NCBI GenBank assembly: GCA_937967765.1
Contig: CALCML010000113.1
Coordinates: 1 to 7,410, forward strand
DNA: 7,410 nucleotides
Source: an uncultured Carnobacterium sp.
GTDB taxonomy: Bacteria > Bacillota > Bacilli > Lactobacillales > Aerococcaceae
Direction of reading: 5' to 3'
A program made the translations under genes and the position numbers. Numbering within the stretch: the stretch's first letter is position 1; every line of letters begins with the position of its first letter. The notes under the pieces were generated by a model. It did no database searches, was not told the DNA's origin, and saw nothing but the letters and a program-made list of their open reading frames with translations. This document shows positions 1 through 5,884 of this stretch, piece after piece.

Positions 1-194
1 GGAATCGTTTGGAAGATTCCTGCCACTTGAAGGACAAATGCCGCAGAGCGCTTGTGTGAGCTTAATACAACGGCTAATGGCACGGCCACGACAATTGAAA
101 TTAATAACGCTAATAGCGAAAGTTGTAAATGTTGCCCTAATGCTACTGTCCAATCGCTAAATCGCTCTTGGAAGGTCGTTATCAAATTATGCAT
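1..194 (-). CDS. egtU: ABC transporter permease, EgtU/OpuCB type (5' end only, runs off the left edge)
   Basis: The N-terminal 64 codons of an integral membrane permease are present, starting with the ATG at 194-192. The protein begins [15 protein letters not shown], followed by a hydrophobic stretch at about residues 23-40 ([20 protein letters not shown]) and then [12 protein letters not shown]. This is the usual N-terminus of osmoprotectant/ergothioneine-type permeases of the ProW family. In EgtU the permease is fused to a C-terminal substrate-binding domain, but that part would lie outside the window, so the fusion cannot be confirmed. The start overlaps the last codons of the ATPase gene by 8 nt (187-194). 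A strong ribosome site, AAAGGAGGTG, lies at 201-210 inside the ATPase gene, 6 nt from the ATG, so the two subunits are probably translated together. The family is secure; ergothioneine rather than choline, betaine or carnitine as substrate is inferred from resemblance to the streptococcal pair as I remember it. Confidence 0.8.
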   Translation of the reverse strand, partial: MHNLITTFQERFSDWTVALGQHLQLSLLALLISIVVAVPLAVVLSSHKRSAAFVLQVAGIFQTI

Positions 195-918
195 GAACGG
201 CACCTCCTTTGAACAATTCTTGGACAAATTCCGTTGCAGGATGCTCTAAGATTTCTTCAGGACGTGCGACCTGCTCGATGGCTCCGTCTTTTAAAACCGC
301 AATACGGTCGGCCAACTTCAACGCTTCATCCGTATCGTGAGTGACGAAAATCGTCGTCATCTTGAACTCACGGTGTAATGCCTTTGTGAGTTCTTGTAGT
401 TGCTTACGAGAGATGGCATCAAGAGCTGAGAACGGTTCGTCCATGAGAAGCGTCATCGGTTCTGCAATAATGGCTCTGATAATCCCAATACGTTGTTGTT
501 CCCCACCAGAGAGTTCGCTTGGAAGGCGTTTAGCATAATCTTCTGCTGGAAGGCCTACCTTATCGAGTAGTTCCTTTGTTTTCGCAGCGATTTGCTCCTT
601 CTTCCACCCTTTCATCTCAGGGATGAGGGCGATATTTTCCGCCACCGTTAAGTTTGGAAACAACGCGATTTGTTGAAGAACATAGCCTGTCTCTAAGCGT
701 AATTTTCGTTGGTCATGTTCCTTGATTCGTTTTTCATTTAAATAAATATTTCCATCAGTCGGTTCAATCAACTGATTAATCATCTTTAACATGGTTGTTT
801 TCCCTGAACCGGATGGCCCCACTAACACCATAAATTCGCCGTCGTTAATCATAAGGTTCACGTCTTTTAAAACGAGCTTCTCGTCATAACGTAGTGCGAC
901 ATTTTTATATTCAATCAT
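187..918 (-). CDS. egtV: ABC transporter ATP-binding protein, EgtV/OpuCA type without CBS domains
   Basis: This 243-aa cytoplasmic ATPase would power the permease encoded just downstream. All nucleotide-binding motifs are intact: Walker A GPSGSGKT (34-41), Q-loop in VLQQ (80-83), signature LSGGEQQR (136-143), Walker B TLLMDEP (156-162), D-loop SALD (164-167) and switch histidine H194 in FVTHD. ProV/OpuCA proteins for glycine betaine usually carry C-terminal CBS domains that sense ionic strength; this protein stops soon after the ATPase fold, so osmotic gating by CBS is unlikely. Its sequence closely resembles, from memory, the streptococcal ATPase later named EgtV, which serves ergothioneine uptake. 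The gene starts 12 nt after the stop of the glutathione transferase gene, with ribosome site AAGAAGGG at 931-924, so the two are almost certainly co-transcribed. The assignment as an ABC ATPase of this subfamily is firm; the ergothioneine substrate is moderately supported. Confidence 0.9.
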   Translation of the reverse strand: MIEYKNVALRYDEKLVLKDVNLMINDGEFMVLVGPSGSGKTTMLKMINQLIEPTDGNIYLNEKRIKEHDQRKLRLETGYVLQQIALFPNLTVAENIALIPEMKGWKKEQIAAKTKELLDKVGLPAEDYAKRLPSELSGGEQQRIGIIRAIIAEPMTLLMDEPFSALDAISRKQLQELTKALHREFKMTTIFVTHDTDEALKLADRIAVLKDGAIEQVARPEEILEHPATEFVQELFKGGAVHA

Positions 919-930
919 ACTAACCCTTCT

Positions 931-1722
931 TTATTTAATTGATTTATACTCCACTTCTACTCCCTTTTGTACAGCGGGACGTTTGGCAATTCTGTCTGCC
1001 CATTCGTTTAAATGCTTGTAGCTTTGCGCATCAAGGAACTCTGCAGAATTTTGATACAAGTGTCCTTGAACGAGGCGTCCGTACCATGACCAGATCGCGA
1101 TATCGGCAATCGTGTATTCGTCTCCTGCGATATATGGGCGTTTCGCTAACTCTTGATCGAGCAAGTCTAATTGGCGTTTCGCTTCCATTGTGAAACGGTT
1201 GATGGCGTACTCGATTTTTTCTGGCGCGTAGTTGAAGAAGTGTCCAAATCCGCCCCCTAAGAATGGTGCTGCTCCTGTTTGCCAGAAGAGCCAGTTTAAG
1301 ACTTCTGTACGTTTAGCAGTGTCTTCTGGAATGAATTTTCCAAATTTTTCTGCTAAATAAAGCAAGATATTCGCTGACTCGAAGACGCGAATCGGCTCAT
1401 CCCCTGAACGGTCTAAGAGTGCTGGAATCTTCGAGTTCGGGTTAATCGCTACAAAGTCGCTACCGAATTGGTCTCCATCCATAATTGAAATCTTGAATAA
1501 ATCATAGGCTGCCTTGTCGACGCCTGCTTCGAGTAATTCCTCCAGCATAATCGTCACTTTAATGCCGTTTGGTGTACCGAGCGAATACACTTGTAAATCT
1601 GTTTCTCCGACGGGCAATGTTTGTTCAAAACGAGCCCCTGCTGTTGGACGGTTAATTCCTGAGAATTTCCCTTGGTTGCTATCGGCTGCGCTCCAAACGC
1701 GTGGTAATTGATATTCTGTCAT
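931..1722 (-). CDS. yghU: Glutathione S-transferase family protein, YghU-like (nu class)
   Basis: This 263-aa soluble protein has a thioredoxin-like N-domain and an all-helical C-domain. Family hallmarks are visible: LQVYSLGTPNG (43-53) with the T50/N52 pair that in nu-class enzymes contacts the glutathione thiol, NPNSKIPAL (94-102) with cis-proline P100, FESANILLYLAEKFG (114-128) with the glutathione-binding E115-S116, and NWLFWQTGAAPFLGGGFGHF (143-162). These are near-identical to E. coli YghU as I remember it. The E. coli enzyme reduces disulfides and peroxides using two bound glutathiones. The protein lacks roughly the last 25 residues of E. coli YghU (288 aa). The ATG at 1722-1720 follows AAGGAGGA (1736-1729) with a 6-nt spacer. 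It is the first gene of an operon with the EgtV/EgtU-type importer, which suggests work with a low-molecular-weight thiol; whether that is glutathione or an imported thiol is not decided by the sequence. Confidence 0.93.
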   Translation of the reverse strand: MTEYQLPRVWSAADSNQGKFSGINRPTAGARFEQTLPVGETDLQVYSLGTPNGIKVTIMLEELLEAGVDKAAYDLFKISIMDGDQFGSDFVAINPNSKIPALLDRSGDEPIRVFESANILLYLAEKFGKFIPEDTAKRTEVLNWLFWQTGAAPFLGGGFGHFFNYAPEKIEYAINRFTMEAKRQLDLLDQELAKRPYIAGDEYTIADIAIWSWYGRLVQGHLYQNSAEFLDAQSYKHLNEWADRIAKRPAVQKGVEVEYKSIK

Positions 1723-1728
1723 ATGGTA

Positions 1729-1736
1729 TCCTCCTT
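1729..1736 (-). promoter_or_regulatory. Ribosome binding site of the yghU-like gene
   Basis: AAGGAGGA lies 6 nt before the ATG at 1722. It is a near-perfect anti-16S match and fixes this start. Confidence 0.85.
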
Positions 1737-1752
1737 GAGTCTCTTTAGAATT

Positions 1753-1761
1753 ATTTTAACA
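1753..1761 (-). promoter_or_regulatory. Extended -10 promoter of the yghU-egtV-egtU operon
   Basis: On the minus strand this reads TGTTAAAAT, an extended -10 (TGn plus TAAAAT). No good -35 is seen at 16-18 bp; the best match there is CAAAGA (1781-1776). Transcription would begin near 1746, giving a leader of about 24 nt. No other promoter is obvious before the ATPase or permease genes. Confidence 0.5.
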
Positions 1762-1786
1762 TGACACGTCCATTCTCTTTGAAACA

Positions 1787-1814
1787 TCTGCTTATGAAAC
1801 CTTTCTCAAGCAGA
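1787..1814. promoter_or_regulatory. Dyad TCTGCTT-N14-AAGCAGA between divergent promoters (possible operator)
   Basis: A perfect 7-bp inverted repeat has arms at 1787-1793 and 1808-1814. The arm centres are 21 bp apart, about two helical turns. It sits between the -35 regions of the divergent yghU-like operon and the CsbD-like gene. The geometry suits a dimeric regulator acting on both, but no regulator gene is nearby and a single dyad could be chance. Confidence 0.35.
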
Positions 1815-1819
1815 AACTT

Positions 1820-1847
1820 TTGTAAACGAATTATTTAGTGCTACAAT
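1820..1847 (+). promoter_or_regulatory. Promoter of the CsbD-like gene
   Basis: TTGTAA (1820-1825), a 16-bp spacer and TACAAT (1842-1847), with TG at 1839-1840 making an extended -10. Initiation is expected near 1854, a leader of about 24 nt. It looks like a housekeeping-sigma promoter; I do not see the GTTT/GGGTAT pattern of SigB, the usual driver of csbD in Bacillus. Confidence 0.6.
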
Positions 1848-1877
1848 TGGGCAAACCAATAAAAAGGAGGTCTTCTT

Positions 1878-2072
1878 ATGTCATTAGAAAAACAATTACA
1901 ACAAGCAACAGGTGCTGCAAAAGAATTATTAGGAAAAGTTACTGGTAATCAAAGCACTGAAACAGAAGGTGCAGTAGAAAAAGGTTTAGGCAAAGCCAAA
2001 GAAGTTCTAGAAAACGTTAAAGAAGGCGTTGAAGGCGCAGTCGAAGGAATTAAAAATACTTTCAACAAATAA
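1878..2072 (+). CDS. CsbD-like small stress protein
   Basis: This 64-aa, highly charged, Gly/Ala/Glu/Lys-rich protein has no membrane segment. It shows the CsbD-family pattern: an N-terminal amphipathic stretch (LEKQLQQATGAAKELLGKVTG, residues 3-23) and repeated GK/GAVEKGLGKAKE-type segments (about 31-43), ending in a Lys/Glu helix. Members are abundant stationary-phase or general-stress proteins of unknown biochemical role, often predicted to be flexible. Ribosome site AAAGGAGG (1863-1870) is 7 nt before the ATG. Codons are strongly A/T-ending (GAA, AAA, GGT, TTA), unlike the more GC-rich codons of the neighbouring yghU-like gene, which suggests high expression. It is monocistronic, between its own promoter and a strong terminator. 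The family is confident; the function is not known. Confidence 0.88.
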   Translation: MSLEKQLQQATGAAKELLGKVTGNQSTETEGAVEKGLGKAKEVLENVKEGVEGAVEGIKNTFNK

Positions 2073-2087
2073 TTGAGTTTAACAAAT

Positions 2088-2122
2088 AAGAGCCGCTACA
2101 ACAGCTGTAGCGACTCTTTTTT
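2088..2122. terminator. Two-way intrinsic terminator between convergent genes
   Basis: AAGAG-c-CGCTACA (2088-2100), loop ACAGC, then TGTAGCG-a-CTCTT (2106-2118), with one internal mismatch and followed by a T run to 2122. It ends the CsbD-like gene on the plus strand. Read on the minus strand it lies just past the PH-domain gene, with a weaker U tract. Confidence 0.88.
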
Positions 2123-2124
2123 CT

Positions 2125-2496
2125 TTATAAAATATATTCTGCTAATAAGCGTTCGAACTCGCAAATATTGATGCCGCGTTTCAATTCAATCTTAATATGG
2201 CCTGCTCTTGTCCATAATTCCACTTCTGCCGTATAATCGAGGATGCCCGCATTTTCTGTAGACCACATATTTACTGCGCTATACGGTAAGGAATACATTT
2301 CTACTTTCGTTCCTGTTAGTCCTTGGACGTCTTTGACAATCAAGCGTTTATTCGTGAATACCGCTACGTCTCGTACCGTTTTGAAGGCACGGTCTGCCAC
2401 CTCTCCTGTCACAAGAATTTCTTCGATATCGCGTGGGACATCCACTTCTCGGTAGAAGACCCATTTGAGTGCGATTGTTTCGTTTTCCATTTCCAT
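2125..2496 (-). CDS. Bacterial PH domain protein (bPH_1 / PF08000 type)
   Basis: This soluble protein of 123 aa consists essentially of one bacterial pleckstrin-homology domain. Characteristic parts are the strand-rich core EEILVTGEVADRAFKTVRD, the motif VAVFTNKRLIVKDVQGLTGTKVE, YSLPYSAVNMWSTENAG, and a C-terminal helix (ICEFERLLAEYIL). The family's FTNKRLI...KDxQGLTGxK signature is intact. Structures of relatives form ring oligomers, but no ligand or partner is established. I prefer the ATG at 2496-2494: AGGGAGGA (2510-2503) is 6 nt away from it, whereas it directly abuts the in-frame ATG at 2502, which would add two residues (Met-Thr). The gene has its own promoter and is divergent from the LtrA gene. 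Confidence 0.85.
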   Translation of the reverse strand: MEMENETIALKWVFYREVDVPRDIEEILVTGEVADRAFKTVRDVAVFTNKRLIVKDVQGLTGTKVEMYSLPYSAVNMWSTENAGILDYTAEVELWTRAGHIKIELKRGINICEFERLLAEYIL

Positions 2497-2523
2497 TGTC
2501 ATTCCTCCCTCTTCGTTTGGACC

Positions 2524-2532
2524 ATTATAGCA
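2524..2532 (-). promoter_or_regulatory. Extended -10 promoter of the PH-domain gene
   Basis: The minus strand reads TGCTATAAT, a consensus extended -10. No convincing -35 is present, as expected for extended -10 promoters. Initiation near 2517 gives a leader of about 20 nt. Confidence 0.65.
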
Positions 2533-2540
2533 TCATCTTC

Positions 2541-2569
2541 TTGACTCTCCATTATTATTTACATAAACT
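2541..2569 (+). promoter_or_regulatory. Promoter of the LtrA-family gene
   Basis: TTGACT (2541-2546), a 17-bp spacer and TAAACT (2564-2569), with initiation near 2576. It supports translation from the ATG at 2601, because upstream in-frame starts would lie before or within the promoter. The -35 overlaps the upstream region of the divergent PH-gene promoter. Confidence 0.6.
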
Positions 2570-2600
2570 TAATGTGTACTTAGCAAAGAAAGGATCTACT

Positions 2601-3737
2601 ATGGCATCGATTATTCATCATAAGCGTGTCGAATTCACCGAGCTCTTTTACGATTTGGTGTTCGTCTACGCGATTTCAAAACTAACCGGACTTATTCATC
2701 ATCTACATTACGGAGTGGTCCCACAGGAATCGATCATCGTCTTTCTCTTGTCCCTGCTCGTTCTTGTAAATAGCTGGATGATTCAGATGGTTTTCACCAA
2801 TCGTTTCGGGAAAAATTCGCCACTGAATATGCTCGTTATGTTCACCAACATGGGCTTATTGCTCTACATCTCGAATATGATTTCAACCGAGTGGCAAGAC
2901 AATTATCACGCCTTCTGCTTTGCGGTCGGGACACTATCCCTTACGCTATTTTTGCAGTACTTAATAGAGTACTTTAGAAAAGGCATTGCTCCTGAAACGA
3001 AGCAAAGTATTCGCAGTTTCCTCTGGATGACGGGGCTGTGCACGTTCGCGGTGTATCTAGCAGCGCTACTTCCACTTGAAATTGGTTCTCCGATTTACGT
3101 AGCTGGCGTTCTAATTACATTTATTATGCCGATCACTCAAACGAGAAAAGGTTCGCACTTTAGCATTAATCTACCTCACTTAATCGAGCGACTGTCGCTT
3201 CTTGTGATTATTATTTTCGGGGAAATGATTATGGGACTAACCGCCTTCTTTACAAGAGAGATGTTCTCTTTCCAATCGGTTTGTTACTTCGCGATCATGG
3301 CGCTTCTTTTCCTTTACTATTTCGGTCAATTTGATCACGTGATTGATGAGACACAGGAGAAAAACGGTATCTTCATCATCTATAGTCACTATCCAATTTT
3401 TATTGGACTTATCATGATTACCGTATCGATGAGCTTCCTTGCAGACAGTGAGGTCAACCATAAATTTGCGACAAACTTCTTATATGCTGGAATCGGCCTC
3501 TTCTTACTTGGAGTTCTCGAAAATGGTCGTTTCAATAAGAAACAATACCAATTTCCTGAATCCTATTATTATTATACTCAAAGATTAATTTTTGTCGGTG
3601 GATTTGCCGTGAGCGCCTTTATTGCTCCAACGCCAACAGTTATTTCACTCGTTACCGCAGTGACCCTTTTCTTATTAGAAGCTCACTTCACTTATTTCTA
3701 TATAAAGCACACCGATGAAAAAATCGAATTCTTCTAA
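2601..3737 (+). CDS. LtrA-family (low temperature requirement A) multi-pass membrane protein
   Basis: This 378-aa integral membrane protein has many hydrophobic helices along its length and matches the LtrA family (PF06772). The N-terminal signature VEFTELFYDLVFVYAIS (10-26) follows H6-H7-K8-R9. The second conserved block, NLPHLIERLSLLVIIIFGEM (190-209), has H193, E196 and E208 at the family's conserved positions; a further H263 lies in YSHYP. LtrA was named from a cold-sensitive Listeria mutant; its molecular function is unknown and no transported substrate is established. The ATG at 2601 was chosen because GAAAGGA (2588-2594) precedes it by 6 nt, the promoter ends at 2569, and family homology begins right after. 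An in-frame reading from 2469 would add 44 residues overlapping the divergent gene. It is a single gene with its own terminator. Confidence 0.9.
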   Translation: MASIIHHKRVEFTELFYDLVFVYAISKLTGLIHHLHYGVVPQESIIVFLLSLLVLVNSWMIQMVFTNRFGKNSPLNMLVMFTNMGLLLYISNMISTEWQDNYHAFCFAVGTLSLTLFLQYLIEYFRKGIAPETKQSIRSFLWMTGLCTFAVYLAALLPLEIGSPIYVAGVLITFIMPITQTRKGSHFSINLPHLIERLSLLVIIIFGEMIMGLTAFFTREMFSFQSVCYFAIMALLFLYYFGQFDHVIDETQEKNGIFIIYSHYPIFIGLIMITVSMSFLADSEVNHKFATNFLYAGIGLFLLGVLENGRFNKKQYQFPESYYYYTQRLIFVGGFAVSAFIAPTPTVISLVTAVTLFLLEAHFTYFYIKHTDEKIEFF

Positions 3738-3744
3738 ATATAGC

Positions 3745-3778
3745 AAAAGAGCCTTCCAACACTGGAAAGGCTCTTTTT
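3745..3778. terminator. Two-way intrinsic terminator
   Basis: AAAAGAGCCTTCCA (3745-3758), loop ACAC, then TGGAA-a-GGCTCTTTT (3763-3778), with one bulged A. It has a T run on the plus strand after the LtrA gene and TTTT on the minus strand after the convergent gene ending at 3785. Confidence 0.9.
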
Positions 3779-3784
3779 ATATGC

Positions 3785-4192
3785 TTATAATACATCTACA
3801 ATTTCCCAAAGAATATCCTTCCATGTAATCCTCTTGCGTCCATTTATCGTTTCAAATAGATGGTACACTTTCAGATGATTGTCATTGCGAAATACAAAAT
3901 CGAAGCGGAATTCGCGTCCGTTTGGAGAAATCGCATCGAACTTAGTTTTATATTTATCATGAACTGGACTCACAGGATATTTATTAAACAGCATGCGACG
4001 CTCGTCCCCTGCTTCCTTGAGACAGTTCTCAAGCTCCTCACAAAATTCCACAAACATCTGGTAGAGCTGTTCCTCGGAAAGTCTGCGACTGCGCACGAGT
4101 GACTTACAGTCTGAAAATCCCCAGCGTGTCATATCGATAGCAAATGAAAATCCTTCTTTATTGATTCTATTTAAAAATTGTTCACGGTTCAT
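3785..4192 (-). CDS. Hypothetical protein, second gene of a coupled pair
   Basis: This protein of 135 aa is not recognised. It is soluble by appearance and mixed alpha/beta. The N-terminal half is helical and charged (MNREQFLNRINKEG, then RRLSEEQLYQMFVEFCEELENC). The second half has alternating strands with aromatic residues (REFRFDFVFRNDNHLKVYHL) and ends WKDILWEIVDVL. No signal peptide, membrane helix or catalytic motif is seen. The ATG at 4192-4190 is preferred because GGAGGA (4203-4198) precedes it by 5 nt; an in-frame ATG at 4225 lies deep in the upstream gene. The start overlaps the upstream stop as ATGA (4189-4192), a classic translational coupling arrangement, so the two products probably act together. 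Immunity-like or small accessory roles are possible but unproven. Confidence 0.75.
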   Translation of the reverse strand: MNREQFLNRINKEGFSFAIDMTRWGFSDCKSLVRSRRLSEEQLYQMFVEFCEELENCLKEAGDERRMLFNKYPVSPVHDKYKTKFDAISPNGREFRFDFVFRNDNHLKVYHLFETINGRKRITWKDILWEIVDVL

Positions 4193-4530
4193 GCTTGTCC
4201 TCCGTTGCTGATTTCTCTTGCCCATTCGGGATTGCTATAATAGCGCACGAAGAAATGAGGGTCTCCGCCCGCTTCGTCCATTTTATCTTTAATGCTCACT
4301 TCTGGATGAGTGACTTCTCCTGTTTTTGTAAAATACTCTCCGATTTTACCCGTGCGATTTTGAAGTCCCCACGCCACATCGTTTCCTACAATCGCTGCTA
4401 AGAATCCATGACTCTCCACCAAGTCAAAGAATTCAGCTACAGTGAGGCTCTCTGGCACCTCGAATGTCATCTCATGATTGTATATATCATCTCCGGCACA
4501 AACCGAATTGCGATCGACAATAATTTTCAT
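4189..4530 (-). CDS. Hypothetical protein, first gene of a coupled pair
   Basis: This small acidic soluble protein of 113 aa begins MKIIVDRNSVCAGDDIYNHE. The strand followed by an SVCxGDD block recalls a family of short Firmicute proteins of unknown function that I associate loosely with immunity-protein islands; this is memory, not a search result. The middle part (VPESLTVAEFFDLVESHGFL) looks helical, followed by VGNDVAWGLQNRTGKIGEYF and GDPHFFVRYYSNPEWAREI near the C-terminus. There is no membrane segment or recognised enzyme motif. The start at 4530 is supported by GAGGAAG, 7 nt upstream, and by an extended -10 promoter. The 3' end carries the ribosome site and overlapping start of the next gene, so the pair is one transcript. 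Confidence 0.75.
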   Translation of the reverse strand: MKIIVDRNSVCAGDDIYNHEMTFEVPESLTVAEFFDLVESHGFLAAIVGNDVAWGLQNRTGKIGEYFTKTGEVTHPEVSIKDKMDEAGGDPHFFVRYYSNPEWAREISNGGQA

Positions 4531-4565
4531 CTGGCCACTTCCTCTATCGAAATACTTGTTACTCC

Positions 4566-4574
4566 ATTATACCA
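4566..4574 (-). promoter_or_regulatory. Extended -10 promoter of the coupled hypothetical pair
   Basis: The minus strand reads TGGTATAAT. The -35 region is weak. Initiation near 4559 gives a leader of about 29 nt. Confidence 0.6.
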
Positions 4575-4677
4575 TATCCACATTTTATTCTCGCTTTTCT
4601 ATCCAATCCGTCTGTAATTTAATCTATTCTTTACTGATTAAGAAATCTTTAAAAATGACTCTTAAAATCAATATATG

Positions 4678-4706
4678 TTTATAAAATAAAGAATATGTGT
4701 TAGTAT
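4678..4706 (+). promoter_or_regulatory. Probable promoter of the SemiSWEET gene
   Basis: TTTATA (4678-4683), a 17-bp spacer and TAGTAT (4701-4706), with TG at 4698-4699. The area is very AT-rich, so chance matches are easy. An imperfect dyad, TTAAGA (4638-4643) and TCTTAA (4660-4665), lies upstream. Confidence 0.45.
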
Positions 4707-4735
4707 ATCCGTATTAACTTTTTTGGAGGTAACAT

Positions 4736-4999
4736 ATGTCAAAACAAAAGATTAACCGTTTTGTTGGATCTATTGGAGCTTTTATTGGTTTCCTTGTATT
4801 TATTGCTTATATTCCACAAATTATCGCAAACCTACAAGGAACTAAAGGTCAACCTTTCCAGCCGCTTTTTGCTGCCGTTTCTTGTCTAATCTGGGTTATT
4901 TACGGTTGGACTAAAGAACCAAAAAAAGACTGGATACTTATTTTCCCTAATGCAGCTGGAGTCATTTTGGGCGGACTTACTTTCCTTACCTCTTTATAG
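4736..4999 (+). CDS. SemiSWEET-type sugar transporter (PQ-loop family)
   Basis: This 87-aa protein has three predicted transmembrane helices, at about 11-31, 43-58 and 66-86. That is the size of bacterial SemiSWEETs, which work as homodimers and carry sugars down a gradient across the membrane. The diagnostic PQ motif is in AYIPQIIANL (24-33, P27-Q28). W53 and N72 occupy positions like the tryptophan and asparagine that line the sugar pocket in characterised SemiSWEETs; the WxxYGW segment (53-58) and PNAAG (71-75) fit the family. The ribosome site GGAGGT (4725-4730) is 5 nt before the ATG. The gene is monocistronic, with its own promoter and terminator and no sugar kinase or hydrolase nearby, so the substrate cannot be deduced. 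Codon use is more AT-rich than in the LtrA or yghU-like genes. Confidence 0.88.
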   Translation: MSKQKINRFVGSIGAFIGFLVFIAYIPQIIANLQGTKGQPFQPLFAAVSCLIWVIYGWTKEPKKDWILIFPNAAGVILGGLTFLTSL

Positions 5000-5041
5000 T
5001 AAGAAATATGTTTTAATCGTAAACTGAATAGATTTATTTAC

Positions 5042-5078
5042 AAAGGAATTAAGTACAATGTTTACTTAATTCCTTTTT
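5042..5078 (+). terminator. Intrinsic terminator of the SemiSWEET gene
   Basis: A perfect 14-bp stem, AAAGGAATTAAGTA (5042-5055) with TACTTAATTCCTTT (5063-5076), has a 7-nt loop and a T run to 5078. The lower stem is AT-rich but long. Confidence 0.88.
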
Positions 5079-5097
5079 CTATGCTCTCCATTTCTAC

Positions 5098-5135
5098 AAC
5101 AAAAAAGCACCCTGTAAATACAGAGTGCTGAGATC
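5098..5135 (-). terminator. Intrinsic terminator of the DUF1269 gene; copy 1 of a 38-bp repeat
   Basis: On the minus strand AGCACTCTGT (5129-5120), loop ATTT, then ACAGGGTGCT (5115-5106) forms a 10-bp stem with one G-T pair, followed by six T residues. The whole 38-bp module recurs at 7180-7217 with one difference (T5115 versus C7197). Confidence 0.9.
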
Positions 5136-5143
5136 AAATTTAA

Positions 5144-5752
5144 TTATAATTTTAAATTTTCGAATTTAGCTTTAATATTATTTTTGAATTCTTCGATTTT
5201 TTCTTTACGAGCCTCTTTACGTTCTGCTTTCATTTGAGCGCGAGCCTTATTATAAAGATCAGCTTGAACTTTTGCAGCAGCTTCAATTTCTTCTACTACT
5301 GATTCAACATTCCAACGTAAAATTTGTGTGTCGTATTTATTAAAATAAGCATTTAATACTTGCTCATCATCTTCTTGAACTAAAGCAACAAGAGCAGTTT
5401 CACCACTAACTAATTTTTGAGAAACTTGGTCGATTAAACCTTCTTGGACAGCTTCAACAGTATCGCCTCCGGCTAATCCGTATAGACTTCCAATTCCGTA
5501 ACCAAATAATACACCTAATGGTCCCGCTAGCAGTCCGACAAACGCACCGATTAGGCCGCCTTTTAAAGCACCATCATTTGCAGAATCTTCAAAATCAAAA
5601 CGATCTTTATCAGTAATATGACCGCCTTCATTTTTGATAACAGCAATTTGAGCGACTTTTGTTTTCTCAGTTTGCTTGAATGTTTTCAACTCAGCAAATG
5701 CCTGATAAGCTTCACTTTCTGTTTTGAAAATAGATACTACTAAATTTTCCAT
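5144..5752 (-). CDS. DUF1269 family protein with a glycine-rich hydrophobic core
   Basis: This protein of 202 aa has three parts. The N-terminal alpha/beta domain is MENLVVSIFKTESEAYQAFA and onward. The Gly-rich hydrophobic segment runs from about 61 to 95 (GALKGGLIGAFVGLLAGPLG, then VLFGYGIGSLYGLAGG), of glycine-zipper character and likely inserting in the membrane as a hairpin. After a second alpha/beta stretch (SGETALVALV) comes a long, charged helical tail (about 151-202, rich in Lys/Glu/Arg), probably coiled coil. This matches DUF1269 (PF06897), whose role is unknown; members often appear with stress proteins. The ribosome site GAGGAA is 5 nt before the ATG at 5752. Codon use is strongly A/T-ending, like the CsbD-like gene, consistent with good expression. 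It is monocistronic. Confidence 0.85.
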   Translation of the reverse strand: MENLVVSIFKTESEAYQAFAELKTFKQTEKTKVAQIAVIKNEGGHITDKDRFDFEDSANDGALKGGLIGAFVGLLAGPLGVLFGYGIGSLYGLAGGDTVEAVQEGLIDQVSQKLVSGETALVALVQEDDEQVLNAYFNKYDTQILRWNVESVVEEIEAAAKVQADLYNKARAQMKAERKEARKEKIEEFKNNIKAKFENLKL

Positions 5753-5785
5753 ATTAGTTCCTCACTTTCACTTGTGGATAGGTTA

Positions 5786-5814
5786 AGTATAATCTTTATC
5801 TACATAAAAAGCAA
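5786..5814 (-). promoter_or_regulatory. Promoter of the DUF1269 gene
   Basis: On the minus strand: TTGCTT (5814-5809), a 17-bp spacer and TATACT (5791-5786). Initiation near 5779 gives a leader of about 27 nt, so the structured element at 5885-5960 is upstream of, not within, this leader. Confidence 0.55.
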
Positions 5815-5857
5815 ATCATTACTATTAAGTAGCGACGAGTATTAATTCGATTTAAAA

Positions 5858-5879
5858 TAATATCGAAAAAATGATATTA
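5858..5879. other. AT-rich hairpin next to the structured element
   Basis: TAATATC (5858-5864) and GATATTA (5873-5879) form a 7-bp stem with an 8-nt loop. On the minus strand it is followed by TTTT and comes right after the GC-rich element, so it could act as a weak terminator for a transcript of that element. Low stability makes this tentative. Confidence 0.4.
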
Positions 5880-5884
5880 ACATT

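Noticed and set aside
52..249. 65-aa open frame on the plus strand
   Set aside because: It is antisense to the well-supported ATPase and permease genes and crosses their overlap.
2469..2600. In-frame N-terminal extension of the LtrA gene by 44 residues
   Set aside because: It overlaps the divergent PH-domain gene and its promoter, lacks a ribosome site, and family homology starts just after the ATG at 2601.
4193..4225. Upstream ATG for the second hypothetical gene
   Set aside because: GGAGGA is correctly spaced only for the ATG at 4192, which also forms the ATGA overlap.
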